Assembly (NCBI GenBank): GCA_029263415.1
Contig: JAJCXN010000055.1
Coordinates: 186,001-250,000 of the forward strand
Origin: Acidobacteriota bacterium
Lineage (GTDB): Bacteria; Acidobacteriota; Thermoanaerobaculia; Multivoradales; Multivoraceae
Reading direction: 5' to 3'
DNA length: 64,000 bases
Each line of letters begins with the position of its first letter. Position 1 is the first letter of the stretch. Shown here one piece after another: positions 24,618 to 34,152 of this stretch. The notes beneath the pieces are model-generated. The model saw only the letters and a program-made list of their open reading frames with translations. It searched no databases and had not been told where the DNA came from. Both the position numbers and the translations under genes were made by a program.

Positions 24618-25669
24618 GCGAGTCAACCACCTTCAGCGATCTATTGCGACACTTGATCTCTGGCCAGGATCTCACCCGAATCGAAATCGAGAACCTGTTC
24701 GGTCGATTGATGGATGGCGAGTTGTCGGTCTTCGAGAAGACGGCCCTTCTGGTTGCACTGGCGTGCAAGGGAGAGTCCTCAGAGGAGATCGCCGGAGCCG
24801 CGTCGGCGATGCGCGGGCGCTTGCTCGAGGTTCATCACTCGCAAACCGACGCGGTAGATACCTGCGGGACGGGTGGGGACGGCTTGGGCACGGTCAATGT
24901 GTCGACTGCAGCGGCTCTGTGTGCTGCGGCCGCAGGAGTTCCTATCGCAAAACACGGGAATCGATCGGTCTCGAGCAAGTCAGGCAGTGCCGACGTATTG
25001 GCCGCGCTAGGGTTAGAGCTCGAACTCAGCCCGCGAGTGATGGGGCGGTGTCTGGATCACGTCGGGATTGCCTTCTTGTTTGCGCCACTCCTGCACCCGG
25101 CCATGCGCGAGGTGATGCCGGTACGCAGCGCACTCGGAGTCCGCACCGTCTTCAATGTGCTTGGTCCTTTGACCAATCCAGCTGGCGCGCGTCGTCAGGT
25201 GATGGGTGTCTTTGCTCGACGCTTGGTGCTGCCGATCGCGCAGGTTCTCAAAGAGCTGGGGGCTGTCCATGCGTTGGTAGTCCACGGTGCAGATGGCCTC
25301 GATGAGATCTCGACCACTGGGCCAACCTTCGTTGCGGAGGTGAATGGCTCGGTGATCTCTGAGTACACGCTCGAACCCGAGGACTTCGGCTTGGTGCGGC
25401 GTTCGCTCGACGAGCTCGCGGGTGGTACTCCTGAGGAGAACGCGGTCTCGCTGAAGACTGTGTTGGAAGGAGCCGACGGCGCACAGAGTGCGCACGCCGA
25501 GATCGCGGCGTTGAACGCGGCTGCCGCTCTCTATGTTGGCAGCAAGGTTCATGATCTGGGGGCAGGCGTTCAGCTAGCGCGCGAGACTCTTGGGTCCGGC
25601 GCGGGTATGCGCAAGCTCGAAGAGCTGGTGGCGTTTAGCGCTGCCGCATCTTCTGAGGACAGTCGATGA
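24614..25669 (+). CDS. trpD: Anthranilate phosphoribosyltransferase TrpD
   Basis: Second Trp-branch step, joining anthranilate and PRPP. The 351-residue sequence has the PRPP motif DTCGTGGDGLGTVNVST, the KHGNRSVSSKSGSADVLAALG loop, the anthranilate-tunnel stretch FAPLLHPAMREVMPVRSALGVRTVFNVLGPLTNPA and VVHGADGLDEIS. Family-typical length and complete. ATGA overlaps on both sides. Confidence 0.95.
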   Translation: MSESTTFSDLLRHLISGQDLTRIEIENLFGRLMDGELSVFEKTALLVALACKGESSEEIAGAASAMRGRLLEVHHSQTDAVDTCGTGGDGLGTVNVSTAAALCAAAAGVPIAKHGNRSVSSKSGSADVLAALGLELELSPRVMGRCLDHVGIAFLFAPLLHPAMREVMPVRSALGVRTVFNVLGPLTNPAGARRQVMGVFARRLVLPIAQVLKELGAVHALVVHGADGLDEISTTGPTFVAEVNGSVISEYTLEPEDFGLVRRSLDELAGGTPEENAVSLKTVLEGADGAQSAHAEIAALNAAAALYVGSKVHDLGAGVQLARETLGSGAGMRKLEELVAFSAAASSEDSR

Positions 25670-26517
25670 GCGAGAGTCTTGCCGACGTATTGCTCCGCAT
25701 TGTTGAACGACGTACGGATGTGCTGTCGGGTGCCGGGCACGCGATCGGTGCGGAAGGTGTCAGTCGGTCCGCGCTGGCCGACCGCGTGGAGTGGCCGGTG
25801 CTCGCGCAGGACACCGCCGGCCATGCTTTCCTCAGCGGCCTTTTGGAGCAGCGCGGTAATGCGATCATCGCCGAAGTCAAGATGGGCTCGCCGAAGCTGG
25901 GCGACCTGAGAACCGAGGTCGACGCTGAAGCGCAGGCGCGAATCTATGGGGAGGGCAAAGCGGCAGCGTTGTCGGTTGTGGTCGAGCCTGACCACTTCTT
26001 TGGCAGCTATCAGCTTTTGGAGCGATGCCGGCGGGCAAGTGGATTGCCCGCGATCGCGAAGGACTTCCTGGTTTCAGAGCAGCAGCTGCGGTGGGCACGT
26101 GACGCGGGTGCTGGCGCCGTGCTACTCATCGCGGCGCTCTATGAGTCTCGGGAGCTCGAAGACTACGCGCTCGCAGCCTTGGCACTGGGCTTGGTGCCAT
26201 TGGTCGAAACGCACACAGCAACGGACATTGCCAAACTGATGTCCAACAACGCGGTTCGCTATGACTTGGTTGGAATCAATAATCGGGATCTCCGGGACTT
26301 CTCAGTGGACATCGAGAATTCAATTCGATTGAGGCCGACCCTGCCCGCTTCGGCGCTTTCGGTGGCTGAAAGTGGTATCCACAAGCGCTCAGACATCGAG
26401 CATCTTTCAAGCGCAGGCTTCGATGCCTTTCTTGTCGGCGAATCGTTGTTGCTAGCTAAAGATCCGGCTGCTCGGCTGTCTCATCTGCGTGGTGATTTGC
26501 TGGGCGCCCGTCCATGA
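25666..26517 (+). CDS. trpC: Indole-3-glycerol phosphate synthase TrpC
   Basis: A (beta-alpha)8 enzyme that closes the indole ring. In 283 residues: catalytic Lys in AIIAEVKMGSPKLGDLR, second Lys in PAIAKDFLVSEQQL, LVETHTATDIAKL, VGINNRDLRDFSVDI and ALSVAESGIHKRSDIEHL then FLVGESLLLAKDP. It is monofunctional; TrpF is a separate gene immediately downstream with an ATGA overlap. Confidence 0.94.
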   Translation: MSESLADVLLRIVERRTDVLSGAGHAIGAEGVSRSALADRVEWPVLAQDTAGHAFLSGLLEQRGNAIIAEVKMGSPKLGDLRTEVDAEAQARIYGEGKAAALSVVVEPDHFFGSYQLLERCRRASGLPAIAKDFLVSEQQLRWARDAGAGAVLLIAALYESRELEDYALAALALGLVPLVETHTATDIAKLMSNNAVRYDLVGINNRDLRDFSVDIENSIRLRPTLPASALSVAESGIHKRSDIEHLSSAGFDAFLVGESLLLAKDPAARLSHLRGDLLGARP

Positions 26518-27164
26518 TCGGGTCAAGGCTCAAGGTGAAAATCTGCGGCGTGACCAACGCAGAGGACCTCGAGCGCAGTTGCGAGCTCGGTGCCGACTTG
26601 ATCGGATTTAACTTCTATCGCCCTAGTCCGCGCTATGTCACCCCTGAGGCGGCACGCCGACTACGCGCCTTGATGCCAGCTGGGATCGACGCAGTGGGTG
26701 TGTTCGTCAACTCGCCGATGAGTGAGGTGGCGCAGGTCGAGCGGGAAGTGAAGCTTGATCGAATCCAGTTTCACGGCGATGAGACGGCGGATGACGTTGC
26801 GCCGATGGCCGAACGGTCGATCCGCGCTCTGCGTGTAGGACAGGGCTTCAAGAGCAAAGACGTCGAGGCTTGGTCTGACTGTTGGGCTGTGCTTTTTGAT
26901 GCGCCATCTGAGGCCCTGTATGGAGGCTCAGGAGTTGCCTGGGCCTACGACCGAGTGCGTGAGGTGGTGAATGGTTCGATGCGAACGTTTATCGCAGGAG
27001 GATTGGGTCCGCACAACGTTGCAGCTGTTTCCGCCCGCTTGCCCGGGCTCGAAGGCGTTGATGTGTGTTCCGGGGTCGAAACGAATCCTGGGCGAAAGGA
27101 TCCAGAGCTGCTGCGCGAGTTCTTTGAGCGACTACGACAGTCCTCCGCTGCACTGGCCGGATGA
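26514..27164 (+). CDS. trpF: Phosphoribosylanthranilate isomerase TrpF
   Basis: Amadori rearrangement of phosphoribosylanthranilate, the Trp counterpart of the HisA reaction. 216 residues with the catalytic Cys in VKICGVTNAEDLE, LIGFNFYRPSPRYVT, VGVFVN, IQFHGDE, IAGGLGPHNVA and GVDVCSGVETNPGRKDPELL. Since the same operon holds a HisA domain, TrpF keeps a dedicated enzyme rather than sharing a bifunctional PriA. A 49-base gap with a GGAGG site separates it from trpB, the only notable gap in the operon. Confidence 0.95.
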   Translation: MIGSRLKVKICGVTNAEDLERSCELGADLIGFNFYRPSPRYVTPEAARRLRALMPAGIDAVGVFVNSPMSEVAQVEREVKLDRIQFHGDETADDVAPMAERSIRALRVGQGFKSKDVEAWSDCWAVLFDAPSEALYGGSGVAWAYDRVREVVNGSMRTFIAGGLGPHNVAAVSARLPGLEGVDVCSGVETNPGRKDPELLREFFERLRQSSAALAG

Positions 27165-27213
27165 AGTCACTCTTGTTTGATCAGAATTTTCCCTTAACTT
27201 GGAGGCTTCTCAC

Positions 27214-28524
27214 ATGAGGTCCACAGTCCCCGATGAACGAGGCCATTTCGGTATCTACGGCGGGCAGTACGCGCCTGAAACGTTGATGGCGCCACTGGCC
27301 GAACTGGCGCGCGCCTACGACAAGTTCAAGAACAAACGAGCCTTCAAGAACCGGTTGAACGATTTGCTGGCGAACTACGTCGGCAGGCCGTCGCCGCTCT
27401 ACTTCGCGGAGCGTCTGACCGAGCAGCTGCAGGGCGCCAAGATCTACCTCAAGCGCGAGGACCTACTGCATACCGGCGCGCACAAGATCAACAATGCTCT
27501 TGGCCAAGCGTTGCTCGCCCAAGAAATGGGCAAGAAGCGCGTTATCGCGGAGACCGGGGCCGGTCAACACGGTGTCGCGAGCGCGACCGCAGCCGCACTC
27601 TTAGGTCTCGACTGCGTGGTGTACATGGGAGTTGAGGACATGCGTCGTCAACGATTGAATGTGCATCGGATGCGGATGCTCGGGACCGAGGTCCGTGGGG
27701 TCGATTCGGGCAGTCAGACGCTCAAGGACGCAATCAACGAAGCCATGCGGGATTGGGTCACCACGGTGAAAACGACGCACTACATTCTTGGTTCAGTACT
27801 TGGACCGGAGCCTTTCCCACGCATGGTGCGCGACTTCCACTCGGTGATCGGCGAGGAAGCCACTCGCCAGCTCAAGAAACAGAACGGGACACCGAACCCC
27901 AACGTTGCCATTGCTTGCGTCGGCGGTGGCAGCAACGCGATTGGGTTGTTCCACGTGTTTCTTGATCAGCCCGGTGTGCGACTCATTGGTGTTGAGGCGG
28001 GCGGACGTGGTCCCGCCCTTGGTGAGCACGCGGCGAGGTTTAGTGGCGGCCGCTTGGGTGTTCTGCATGGCACCAAGACGTTGGTCTTGCAAGACGAGCA
28101 TGGCCAAGTGGCGGCCACCCACTCAATCTCAGCCGGTCTCGACTACCCGGCTGTTGGGCCGGAGCACGTTTTCCTGAAAGAGAAAGACCGCATTGAGTAC
28201 ACCCAGGCGACCGATGCCGAGGCGATCGCAGCCTTTCATCGATTAGCGAGCACCGAAGGGATCCTGCCTGCTCTCGAGTCCAGTCACGCGATTGCTGAGG
28301 CTTTGAGGTTGGCACCAATGCTACCCGCAGACCAGGTGATCCTGGTCAACCTCTCAGGTCGCGGTGACAAGGATGTTGAGTCGGTGATCGCCTATGATGA
28401 GGAGCACCAAGCTATCCAAGCCGAGTCAGGGGTGCCGGGGTCTGAGGCCGAGGCCGGCACTGAAACATACTTGGATGCAGCAACTGAACCACTCGAAGAA
28501 TCCGATGAACTGGGGAGTAACTGA
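27214..28524 (+). CDS. trpB: Tryptophan synthase beta chain TrpB
   Basis: PLP enzyme condensing indole and serine. The start ATG 27214 follows a GGAGG at 27201-27205. Standard TrpB1 features: [16 protein letters not shown], the PLP Lys in [35 protein letters not shown], the phosphate-binding [11 protein letters not shown] and NLSGRGDKD near the end. 436 residues, with a roughly 35-residue acidic tail ([19 protein letters not shown]) beyond the usual C-terminus. Stop and trpA start overlap by one base (TGATG). Confidence 0.96.
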   Translation: MRSTVPDERGHFGIYGGQYAPETLMAPLAELARAYDKFKNKRAFKNRLNDLLANYVGRPSPLYFAERLTEQLQGAKIYLKREDLLHTGAHKINNALGQALLAQEMGKKRVIAETGAGQHGVASATAAALLGLDCVVYMGVEDMRRQRLNVHRMRMLGTEVRGVDSGSQTLKDAINEAMRDWVTTVKTTHYILGSVLGPEPFPRMVRDFHSVIGEEATRQLKKQNGTPNPNVAIACVGGGSNAIGLFHVFLDQPGVRLIGVEAGGRGPALGEHAARFSGGRLGVLHGTKTLVLQDEHGQVAATHSISAGLDYPAVGPEHVFLKEKDRIEYTQATDAEAIAAFHRLASTEGILPALESSHAIAEALRLAPMLPADQVILVNLSGRGDKDVESVIAYDEEHQAIQAESGVPGSEAEAGTETYLDAATEPLEESDELGSN

Positions 28525-29363
28525 TGACCACTCAGCACATCAACCGGGTTTTCGAAGCCTGTGCCGAAGAGAAGCGAGCAGCGTTCATTCCGTTTCTGTG
28601 CGGCGGTGATCCAGACCTTGCGACCACGCGACTCTTGCTGCGCGCATTGGTCAAGGGCGGTGCCGACATCATCGAGGTGGGTGTGCCGTTCTCCGACCCG
28701 ATCGCTGATGGCCCAGTCAATCAACGAGCTGCTTGTCGATCGCTCGAATCAGGGACCACCCTGACCAAACTGCTTGCTCTGATCGGTGAGGAACGTGCCG
28801 CGCTGGGCGTACCGATTGTTCTCTTCACCTACTTCAACCCAATCTTTGCGATGGGAGTCGAGCGCTTCGCGACTGCAGCCGCTGAGGCGGGCGTGGATGG
28901 CGTTCTGTGTGTGGATCTGCCGCCGGAGGAAGCAGCTGAAGCCTTGACTCCGGCATTGGGCCGAGTCGATCTTGCGCCGATCTTTCTGCTGGCACCGACC
29001 AGTTCCAAGGAACGCATGCGCTTGGTCGGTGAGAGTTCGAGGGGCTTTGTCTACTACGTGTCGCGCCTGGGCGTGACGGGGGCCGCCACCGATACCGGTG
29101 GTGACCTCGGTTCCGACGTGAAGACGGTGAAACGTCTTTGCAAGATGCCGGTCGCGGTAGGCTTCGGTATCTCGACCCAGGAGCAGGTTAAAGAGGTTGC
29201 GGAGTTTGCTGACGGCGTGGTGGTGGGCAGCGCCCTAGTGCAGCTCATTGAGACGGCGGTCGAGGGCGGTGCGTCAGGGGAGGAGCTGGTTGAAGTCCTT
29301 TACGCTCGCGTTGCGGCACTGACCGCGGATCTTGCCCGAAAGAAACTGCTTGGCATCTTCTGA
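28524..29363 (+). CDS. trpA: Tryptophan synthase alpha chain TrpA
   Basis: Cleaves indole-3-glycerol phosphate and channels indole to TrpB. 279 residues, complete: FIPFLCGGDPDLATTRLLLRAL, catalytic Glu in DIIEVGVPFSDPIADGPVNQRA, catalytic Asp in GVLCVDLPPEEAAE, the loop FVYYVSRLGVTGA and VAVGFGISTQEQ. The usual FIPYITAGDP appears as FIPFLCGGDP. Last recognisable pathway gene of the supraoperon; an SDR gene follows after 19 bases. Confidence 0.95.
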   Translation: MTTQHINRVFEACAEEKRAAFIPFLCGGDPDLATTRLLLRALVKGGADIIEVGVPFSDPIADGPVNQRAACRSLESGTTLTKLLALIGEERAALGVPIVLFTYFNPIFAMGVERFATAAAEAGVDGVLCVDLPPEEAAEALTPALGRVDLAPIFLLAPTSSKERMRLVGESSRGFVYYVSRLGVTGAATDTGGDLGSDVKTVKRLCKMPVAVGFGISTQEQVKEVAEFADGVVVGSALVQLIETAVEGGASGEELVEVLYARVAALTADLARKKLLGIF

Positions 29364-29382
29364 CTCAGACCACGAAAGCACG

Positions 29383-30189
29383 ATGAATCACATGAGCAAC
29401 CCGACAAACAAGTCGATCAACTATCTGGACGCCTTTCGCCTCGACGACAAGGTGGCAGTAGTCACCGGCGCGTCTTCAGGGCTCGGAGTGACCTTCGCAC
29501 ACGCATTGGTGTCGGCTGGCGCCGCGGTGGTGCTTGCGGCAAGACGCAAGGACCGCCTCGAGGCTCTCGCTGCGCAGATTGAGCAGGCAGGCGGCCGCGC
29601 GCTCGCGGTTGAGTGCGATGTTGTCAGCGAGCGTGACGTTGATGCGTTGGTTGATGTGACTCTATCGACGTACGGAACGGTTGATATCTTGGTCAACAAC
29701 GCGGGCACGACGAATCCTCAGCCAGCCGCGGTCGAGAGCGTCGAGGATTTTCGCCAGGTGGTCGACGTCAACCTCACCGGTGTGTTCTTGTGCGCTCAAC
29801 GATTCGGGCGCGTGATGCTGGAGACAAATCGCGGCTGCATCATCAACGTTGCCTCCATCCTAGGTTTTGTTGCCAGCGGCCAGATCCCACAGGCGTCCTA
29901 CGCGGCGAGCAAGGCTGGGGTCGTTAACCTCACCCGCGAACTTGCGGCACAGTGGGCGCGGTCTGGTGTGCGAGTCAATGGTATTGCTCCGGGTTGGTTT
30001 CAATCTGAGATGACCGAAGGCATGTTCGACGACGAGCATGCGCTGAATTGGATTCGCAAAAAGACCCCTGCTGGTCGGCCGGGCAAGGAGCATGAACTGG
30101 CAGGGGCATTGCTGTTTCTTGCGTCCGATGCCTCTAGCTACATTCACGGTCAGACCTTGCCGGTCGACGGTGGCTGGACAATTGTCTGA
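29383..30189 (+). CDS. Short-chain dehydrogenase/reductase following trpA
   Basis: A 268-residue classical SDR: TGASSGLGVTFA (NAD(P) binding, near residue 27), NNAG, catalytic Ser in INVASILGFVASGQ, YAASKAG and the C-terminal PVDGGWTIV. It resembles FabG-like and gluconate-5-dehydrogenase-type reductases; substrate unknown. It begins only 19 bases after trpA on the same strand with no terminator between, so it may ride on the his-trp transcript. ATG 29383 is used; another ATG three codons later is possible. Confidence 0.88.
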   Translation: MNHMSNPTNKSINYLDAFRLDDKVAVVTGASSGLGVTFAHALVSAGAAVVLAARRKDRLEALAAQIEQAGGRALAVECDVVSERDVDALVDVTLSTYGTVDILVNNAGTTNPQPAAVESVEDFRQVVDVNLTGVFLCAQRFGRVMLETNRGCIINVASILGFVASGQIPQASYAASKAGVVNLTRELAAQWARSGVRVNGIAPGWFQSEMTEGMFDDEHALNWIRKKTPAGRPGKEHELAGALLFLASDASSYIHGQTLPVDGGWTIV

Positions 30190-30265
30190 CCGAGTCTCGT
30201 AACGCTCATCGCGACGTCGGCCGATTCCGGGGAACTCAAACGGCGCTAGAAGGTAGTTGCTCAAC

Positions 30266-31324
30266 ATGTCTGAATCAGAAAAGAAGAGACCCGGTTGTTC
30301 GCGGATCGGTTGTTGTAGCTGCTTGGTGTTGATCGGTTTGTTTGTCGGTTTGGTGGTGGCCCTAACCCGCATGCAAGCAGTTTTCGAGAGGGGCTCCGGG
30401 CCGCAGCAGACCGAGACGCTGCAGCGCGACCTACCGACGCTGCGTGACTTCCAGCAGTTGGTGGAGGCCGGAGAATTGGGAGCCCCGAGCCTGCCGGTCG
30501 TGGACGCAGAAGATACGGAGACTTCAACTGCGCTCGAAACACGCCGCTTTAGCTCGTTTGCCGAACTGCTGGCGGCGACTGGTGGGAGAGTTGTAAGGGT
30601 TGAGTTGGACCTGGATTTTGGTGACTTTGATGTGAAGCGCGGTGAACCGGGCTCTGGCATCATGGTTGAAACCAAATACGACGCGCGTGCGTTCCGCTTT
30701 ACTGAAGAGTTCACAGAGGGCCCCGATGGCGGCGGTGTGATGAAGATCAAGGCTGGCCCGAAGGGCGGCCGGATGGGCCTGATGCTGCGGGGGGCGGGCC
30801 GCGGTCCCAAGAACTTCGTGACCATCAAACTGCCACCCGATGTGCCTCTCGATCTCGCAGGTCAAATTGGAATTGGCGAAACTCACTTGGAACTGGGCGG
30901 GCTGCTGTTGAGGTCTGTGGACTTGGATCTAGGGACCGGCGACCATGAACTCAGCTTCAGCGAGCCGTTGCTAGCTCCCATGGAGAGCTTCTCGATCGGC
31001 AAGAGTGTGGGGGAGTTGCGTGTGGAGCTATTGGGCAACGCCAGCCCGAGTACCGTCGACATTAACCTTGGGCTCGGTGAGCTTGATGTCGATCTAGAGG
31101 GAGCGTGGGTGTCAGACGCGACCGTCGCTCTGCGTAACCGCGTTGGCGAGTTGCAGGTGAGCCCCCCTTCGACAGCTCATGTTGCGATGGTCGGTCGGCA
31201 AATTGCTCTAGGTGAGAGCGACATCGATGTGCCGCGACTGGATCTCCCTGAAGGAGCTCCGATCCTCGAAGTAGACGTGTCAGGTGTAGTGGGTGAGATC
31301 AGCCTGCGCTTTGATTCACCGTAG
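30266..31324 (+). CDS. Membrane-anchored beta-rich protein of unknown function
   Basis: 352 residues. A Lys/Arg-containing N-tail with a CCSC cluster is followed by one membrane helix (CLVLIGLFVGLVVAL, about residues 20-34), so most of the protein would lie outside the cytoplasm. The rest alternates short beta strands with repeated GxGEL/GVGEL patterns (VRVELDLDFGDFDV, IGIGETHLELGG, LGLGELDVDLEGAW, VVGEISLRF), reminiscent of the adhesin-like DUF4097/LiaF beta-helix. I do not recognise a specific family member. It lies 76 bases after the SDR. Confidence 0.7.
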   Translation: MSESEKKRPGCSRIGCCSCLVLIGLFVGLVVALTRMQAVFERGSGPQQTETLQRDLPTLRDFQQLVEAGELGAPSLPVVDAEDTETSTALETRRFSSFAELLAATGGRVVRVELDLDFGDFDVKRGEPGSGIMVETKYDARAFRFTEEFTEGPDGGGVMKIKAGPKGGRMGLMLRGAGRGPKNFVTIKLPPDVPLDLAGQIGIGETHLELGGLLLRSVDLDLGTGDHELSFSEPLLAPMESFSIGKSVGELRVELLGNASPSTVDINLGLGELDVDLEGAWVSDATVALRNRVGELQVSPPSTAHVAMVGRQIALGESDIDVPRLDLPEGAPILEVDVSGVVGEISLRFDSP

Positions 31325-31453
31325 GACCTGCGCGCCTCGACCGCGCCAAGCGTTGGTGAACTGAGCCTGCGTGATCTGAGAATTGTATTCTGGGACTGGT
31401 ATTCTGAGCCTTGCGTTCGGGACCAAGGTGGTGGGCTCGCCGGTCATGTGGAC

Positions 31454-33973
31454 CTAGGCGGTCGGCAGACCGCTGAGCACTTCGGCGACCGCTGAGGCGC
31501 TCGCTGGCCGATCCTCGGCGCGCTTAGCTAAAAGCGTTGCCACCAGTTCCGACCAGGGGCCTGCGAGTTCAGGCCGCCGTCGCTCAAGCGGTGGTGCGGG
31601 GGTGTGCAGATGCCCGTACAGTACCGCCGAGACCTCTTCGGCTCGGAACGGTTCATAGCCGACCAGCAGGCGAAAGGCGAGATTGCCGAGCGCATATAGA
31701 TCGGCCCTGGCATCGATCCGGCCGCCGGAGAGTTGCTCAGGTGACATGTAGAGCGGTGAGCCGACGGCGAGACCGTCTTGAGTGATGGTGGCACCGACTC
31801 CTTGCATCCGAGCGATGCCGAAGTCCACAAGCTTCACTAGCTCCGACCCGTCCACAGAGGTTGCCTTGGTGACCATTACATTGCCCGGTTTGAGATCGCG
31901 ATGCACCACCTGGAGGTTGTGGGCGGCACCCAATCCTTGCGCGATCTGTAAGAGCAGCGAGCGCACCCGGACCAGGGCGGGTTTGCTCTCCAACAGCAGC
32001 ATGGCATCCAGGGGCTGCCCCTCTATGAACTCCATGGTTACGAAGATTCCGCCTGGTACGCGACCGGCGTCGTGAACGCGAACGACGTTAGGATGCGCGA
32101 TCTTGCGGCAGATCTGGACCTCGCGGATAAGGCGTTCGGCGTGTTCGGGTGCGGCGTTCTGAAGCACTGTTTTAATCGCCACGGTCTCGTCTAGCAGTTG
32201 GTCGTGAGCGCGGTAGACATGGCCCATGCCGCCTTGTCCCAGCGTGCCGACGATCTCGTATCGATTGGCGAAGACTTTGCCTATGACGATGGCATCGAAC
32301 GAACCTCTCGGCCTCGAAGAGGCTGAAGAAGGTGCGCCGGATGCTCCAGGAGTGTCGACGACTGTGTCGTCAAACTGCAGACGATGGAGCCGACTCGCGT
32401 CAAGCAGTTCTTCAAAGTCGGTGGTGCTGAACTCGTCTTCGCTCGCGCTAGCGCTGACCTTTCGTGCCCCGGGGCTCGTGACGGTTGCCTGCGCTCTCTT
32501 GCCTGGTGGGTTTGTTCGTGGCGCGGCAACCGATTTGGCGGAGACCCCGGTCACCGTGGCGGCGGTGGGCACACCGCTGATGACCTCTGACGCGAGTACT
32601 TCGTGCTCAAGAGTGTTTAGCCTTCGCGAGGCGTCGCGGTAGTCGCTTCGAGGAATAAGGAGACGTCGATATGCCGCGACCGCTTCCGCCTTGCGCACGA
32701 GCTGTTCCAGGCAACGAGCTTCCCAGTACAGCCAATCTGGGCGGGTGTGTTCGTCGCGCAATGCTGCTGAGACCAGGTTGAGTCGCTTGAGCGCGTCCTG
32801 AGCATCATTCCGTTGCTCGACGAGATATGGCAGGAGTAGCAGTGTTGCTTCTGGGTATCCGCCGTCGCGGACGCCGATCTGTTGGAAGGTCTGGAATGCC
32901 TCTTGGTCTCTTCCGGCCTTGAGCAACATGCGGCCAGCGCCCAGGCGGTCGCCCTTCTCTAGGAGGCATTGCGCCGCTTGCAGTGGTTGCCCGGCCTGAG
33001 AATAAAGTTGGCTCGCGCGACCATGACGCCCGGCGGCGGCGAAGCAGCGGGCGGCGTCAAGCGGTCGCTTCGCCTGATCGAACGCGCGCGCCGCTCGTTC
33101 GAGTTCGCCGACTTTTTCCCAACGCTTGCCTGCTGACTCGAAGTTCTGCGCCTCTTCCAGGACCTCCGCTGTCACTCGATCGTCACCCAGACCAGCATAG
33201 ATGGCTGCCGCCGCACCGAGATTTCCGCAACGGCGTTGGACATTGGCGAGCAGGCGTCGGTCGGCCTTGGGATCCAGTTCGAGCAACTTGAGAGCCGCAT
33301 GTGGCTTGTCAATGGCCAGGTAGGCGTCGACCGCGGGTCCTGGTCCAGCCAACTGCTCGATGAGTTCGGCGTCCTGAACTGTTCGCGCGGGCCAGGGACG
33401 GATCACATCTGCTGCTTCCTTTGACTTGCCAGCGCGTGCCAGGAGCTTTGCTCGGCGCATGTCCAGCGTGCGTCGTCTCTCGTCGTCGGAGCGCGTGCCG
33501 GCTGTTCCGCTCTCAGCCTGAGTTAGCTTGCGCGATTCGGCCCCCAGGATGCGAGCCGCATTGATGAAGTCGCCGCTGCGTTCGTAGTACTGAGCGGCAG
33601 TGGTGTACTTCTCGGCTCGCTCGTAGTTGATTGCGCCTCGGTCGTATTGGCGCAACTTGACCGCAACGTCGGCAGCGCGGTCATACGCTCGAGCCAGCTC
33701 GTACATGGCGATCGCCTCGCTCAGATGGCCAGCTGCGACCAGCAGTCCGCCGACTTGAAGGGGCTTGAGGTCACCTGCGTCGGTTGTGCTTCCGACCGTG
33801 GCTTGGAAGAAGTAGAGCGCTGCGGCCTTCGGCTCGTTGCCCTGAAGCGCAATCCTTCCTGCATCGAGGTAGTGTTTTCGTTTTGCGAGAAGCTCTGCCG
33901 CCTTGGCGTGCTCCCCCTTCGCTACCAGTTGTGCAGCGCGTTTGATCGGGTCGAAATTGAACAGGCTAGACAA
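31454..33973 (-). CDS. Ser/Thr protein kinase with N-terminal TPR-like repeats
   Basis: 839 residues, no membrane helix or signal. Residues 1 to about 440 are alpha-helical repeats (for example AAELLAKRKHYLDAGRIALQ, YERSGDFINAARILG, YSQAGQPLQAAQCLLEKGD), likely a protein-interaction solenoid. After a low-complexity linker comes a complete Hanks-type kinase (about 570-835): LGQGGMGHVYRA, invariant Lys in VAIKTVLQ, VVHRDLKPGNVMV, KLVDFGIARM, GSPLYMSPEQLSGG and DLYALGNLAFRLL. The kinase at the C-terminus with repeats before it reverses the more usual bacterial order. A hairpin (GCGGTC/GACCGC, 31458-31473) overlaps its last codons. Confidence 0.9.
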   Translation of the reverse strand: MSSLFNFDPIKRAAQLVAKGEHAKAAELLAKRKHYLDAGRIALQGNEPKAAALYFFQATVGSTTDAGDLKPLQVGGLLVAAGHLSEAIAMYELARAYDRAADVAVKLRQYDRGAINYERAEKYTTAAQYYERSGDFINAARILGAESRKLTQAESGTAGTRSDDERRRTLDMRRAKLLARAGKSKEAADVIRPWPARTVQDAELIEQLAGPGPAVDAYLAIDKPHAALKLLELDPKADRRLLANVQRRCGNLGAAAAIYAGLGDDRVTAEVLEEAQNFESAGKRWEKVGELERAARAFDQAKRPLDAARCFAAAGRHGRASQLYSQAGQPLQAAQCLLEKGDRLGAGRMLLKAGRDQEAFQTFQQIGVRDGGYPEATLLLLPYLVEQRNDAQDALKRLNLVSAALRDEHTRPDWLYWEARCLEQLVRKAEAVAAYRRLLIPRSDYRDASRRLNTLEHEVLASEVISGVPTAATVTGVSAKSVAAPRTNPPGKRAQATVTSPGARKVSASASEDEFSTTDFEELLDASRLHRLQFDDTVVDTPGASGAPSSASSRPRGSFDAIVIGKVFANRYEIVGTLGQGGMGHVYRAHDQLLDETVAIKTVLQNAAPEHAERLIREVQICRKIAHPNVVRVHDAGRVPGGIFVTMEFIEGQPLDAMLLLESKPALVRVRSLLLQIAQGLGAAHNLQVVHRDLKPGNVMVTKATSVDGSELVKLVDFGIARMQGVGATITQDGLAVGSPLYMSPEQLSGGRIDARADLYALGNLAFRLLVGYEPFRAEEVSAVLYGHLHTPAPPLERRRPELAGPWSELVATLLAKRAEDRPASASAVAEVLSGLPTA

Positions 33974-34152
33974 GCTCGGACTCGGATTCTTGGGACGATG
34001 GTTCGAAGCTGTGGTTCGATTTCTGGGGGATTGTAGCCTCCTTGGTGCTCGGCCGGGTCGTTCCGGCGCTGATAGCTTCGTCTACGAGCCTTGGTCGATG
34101 TTAAGGCGGCGAACCAGCCAAGACCACCGAATGTCTTGCAGAGGGGACGATA

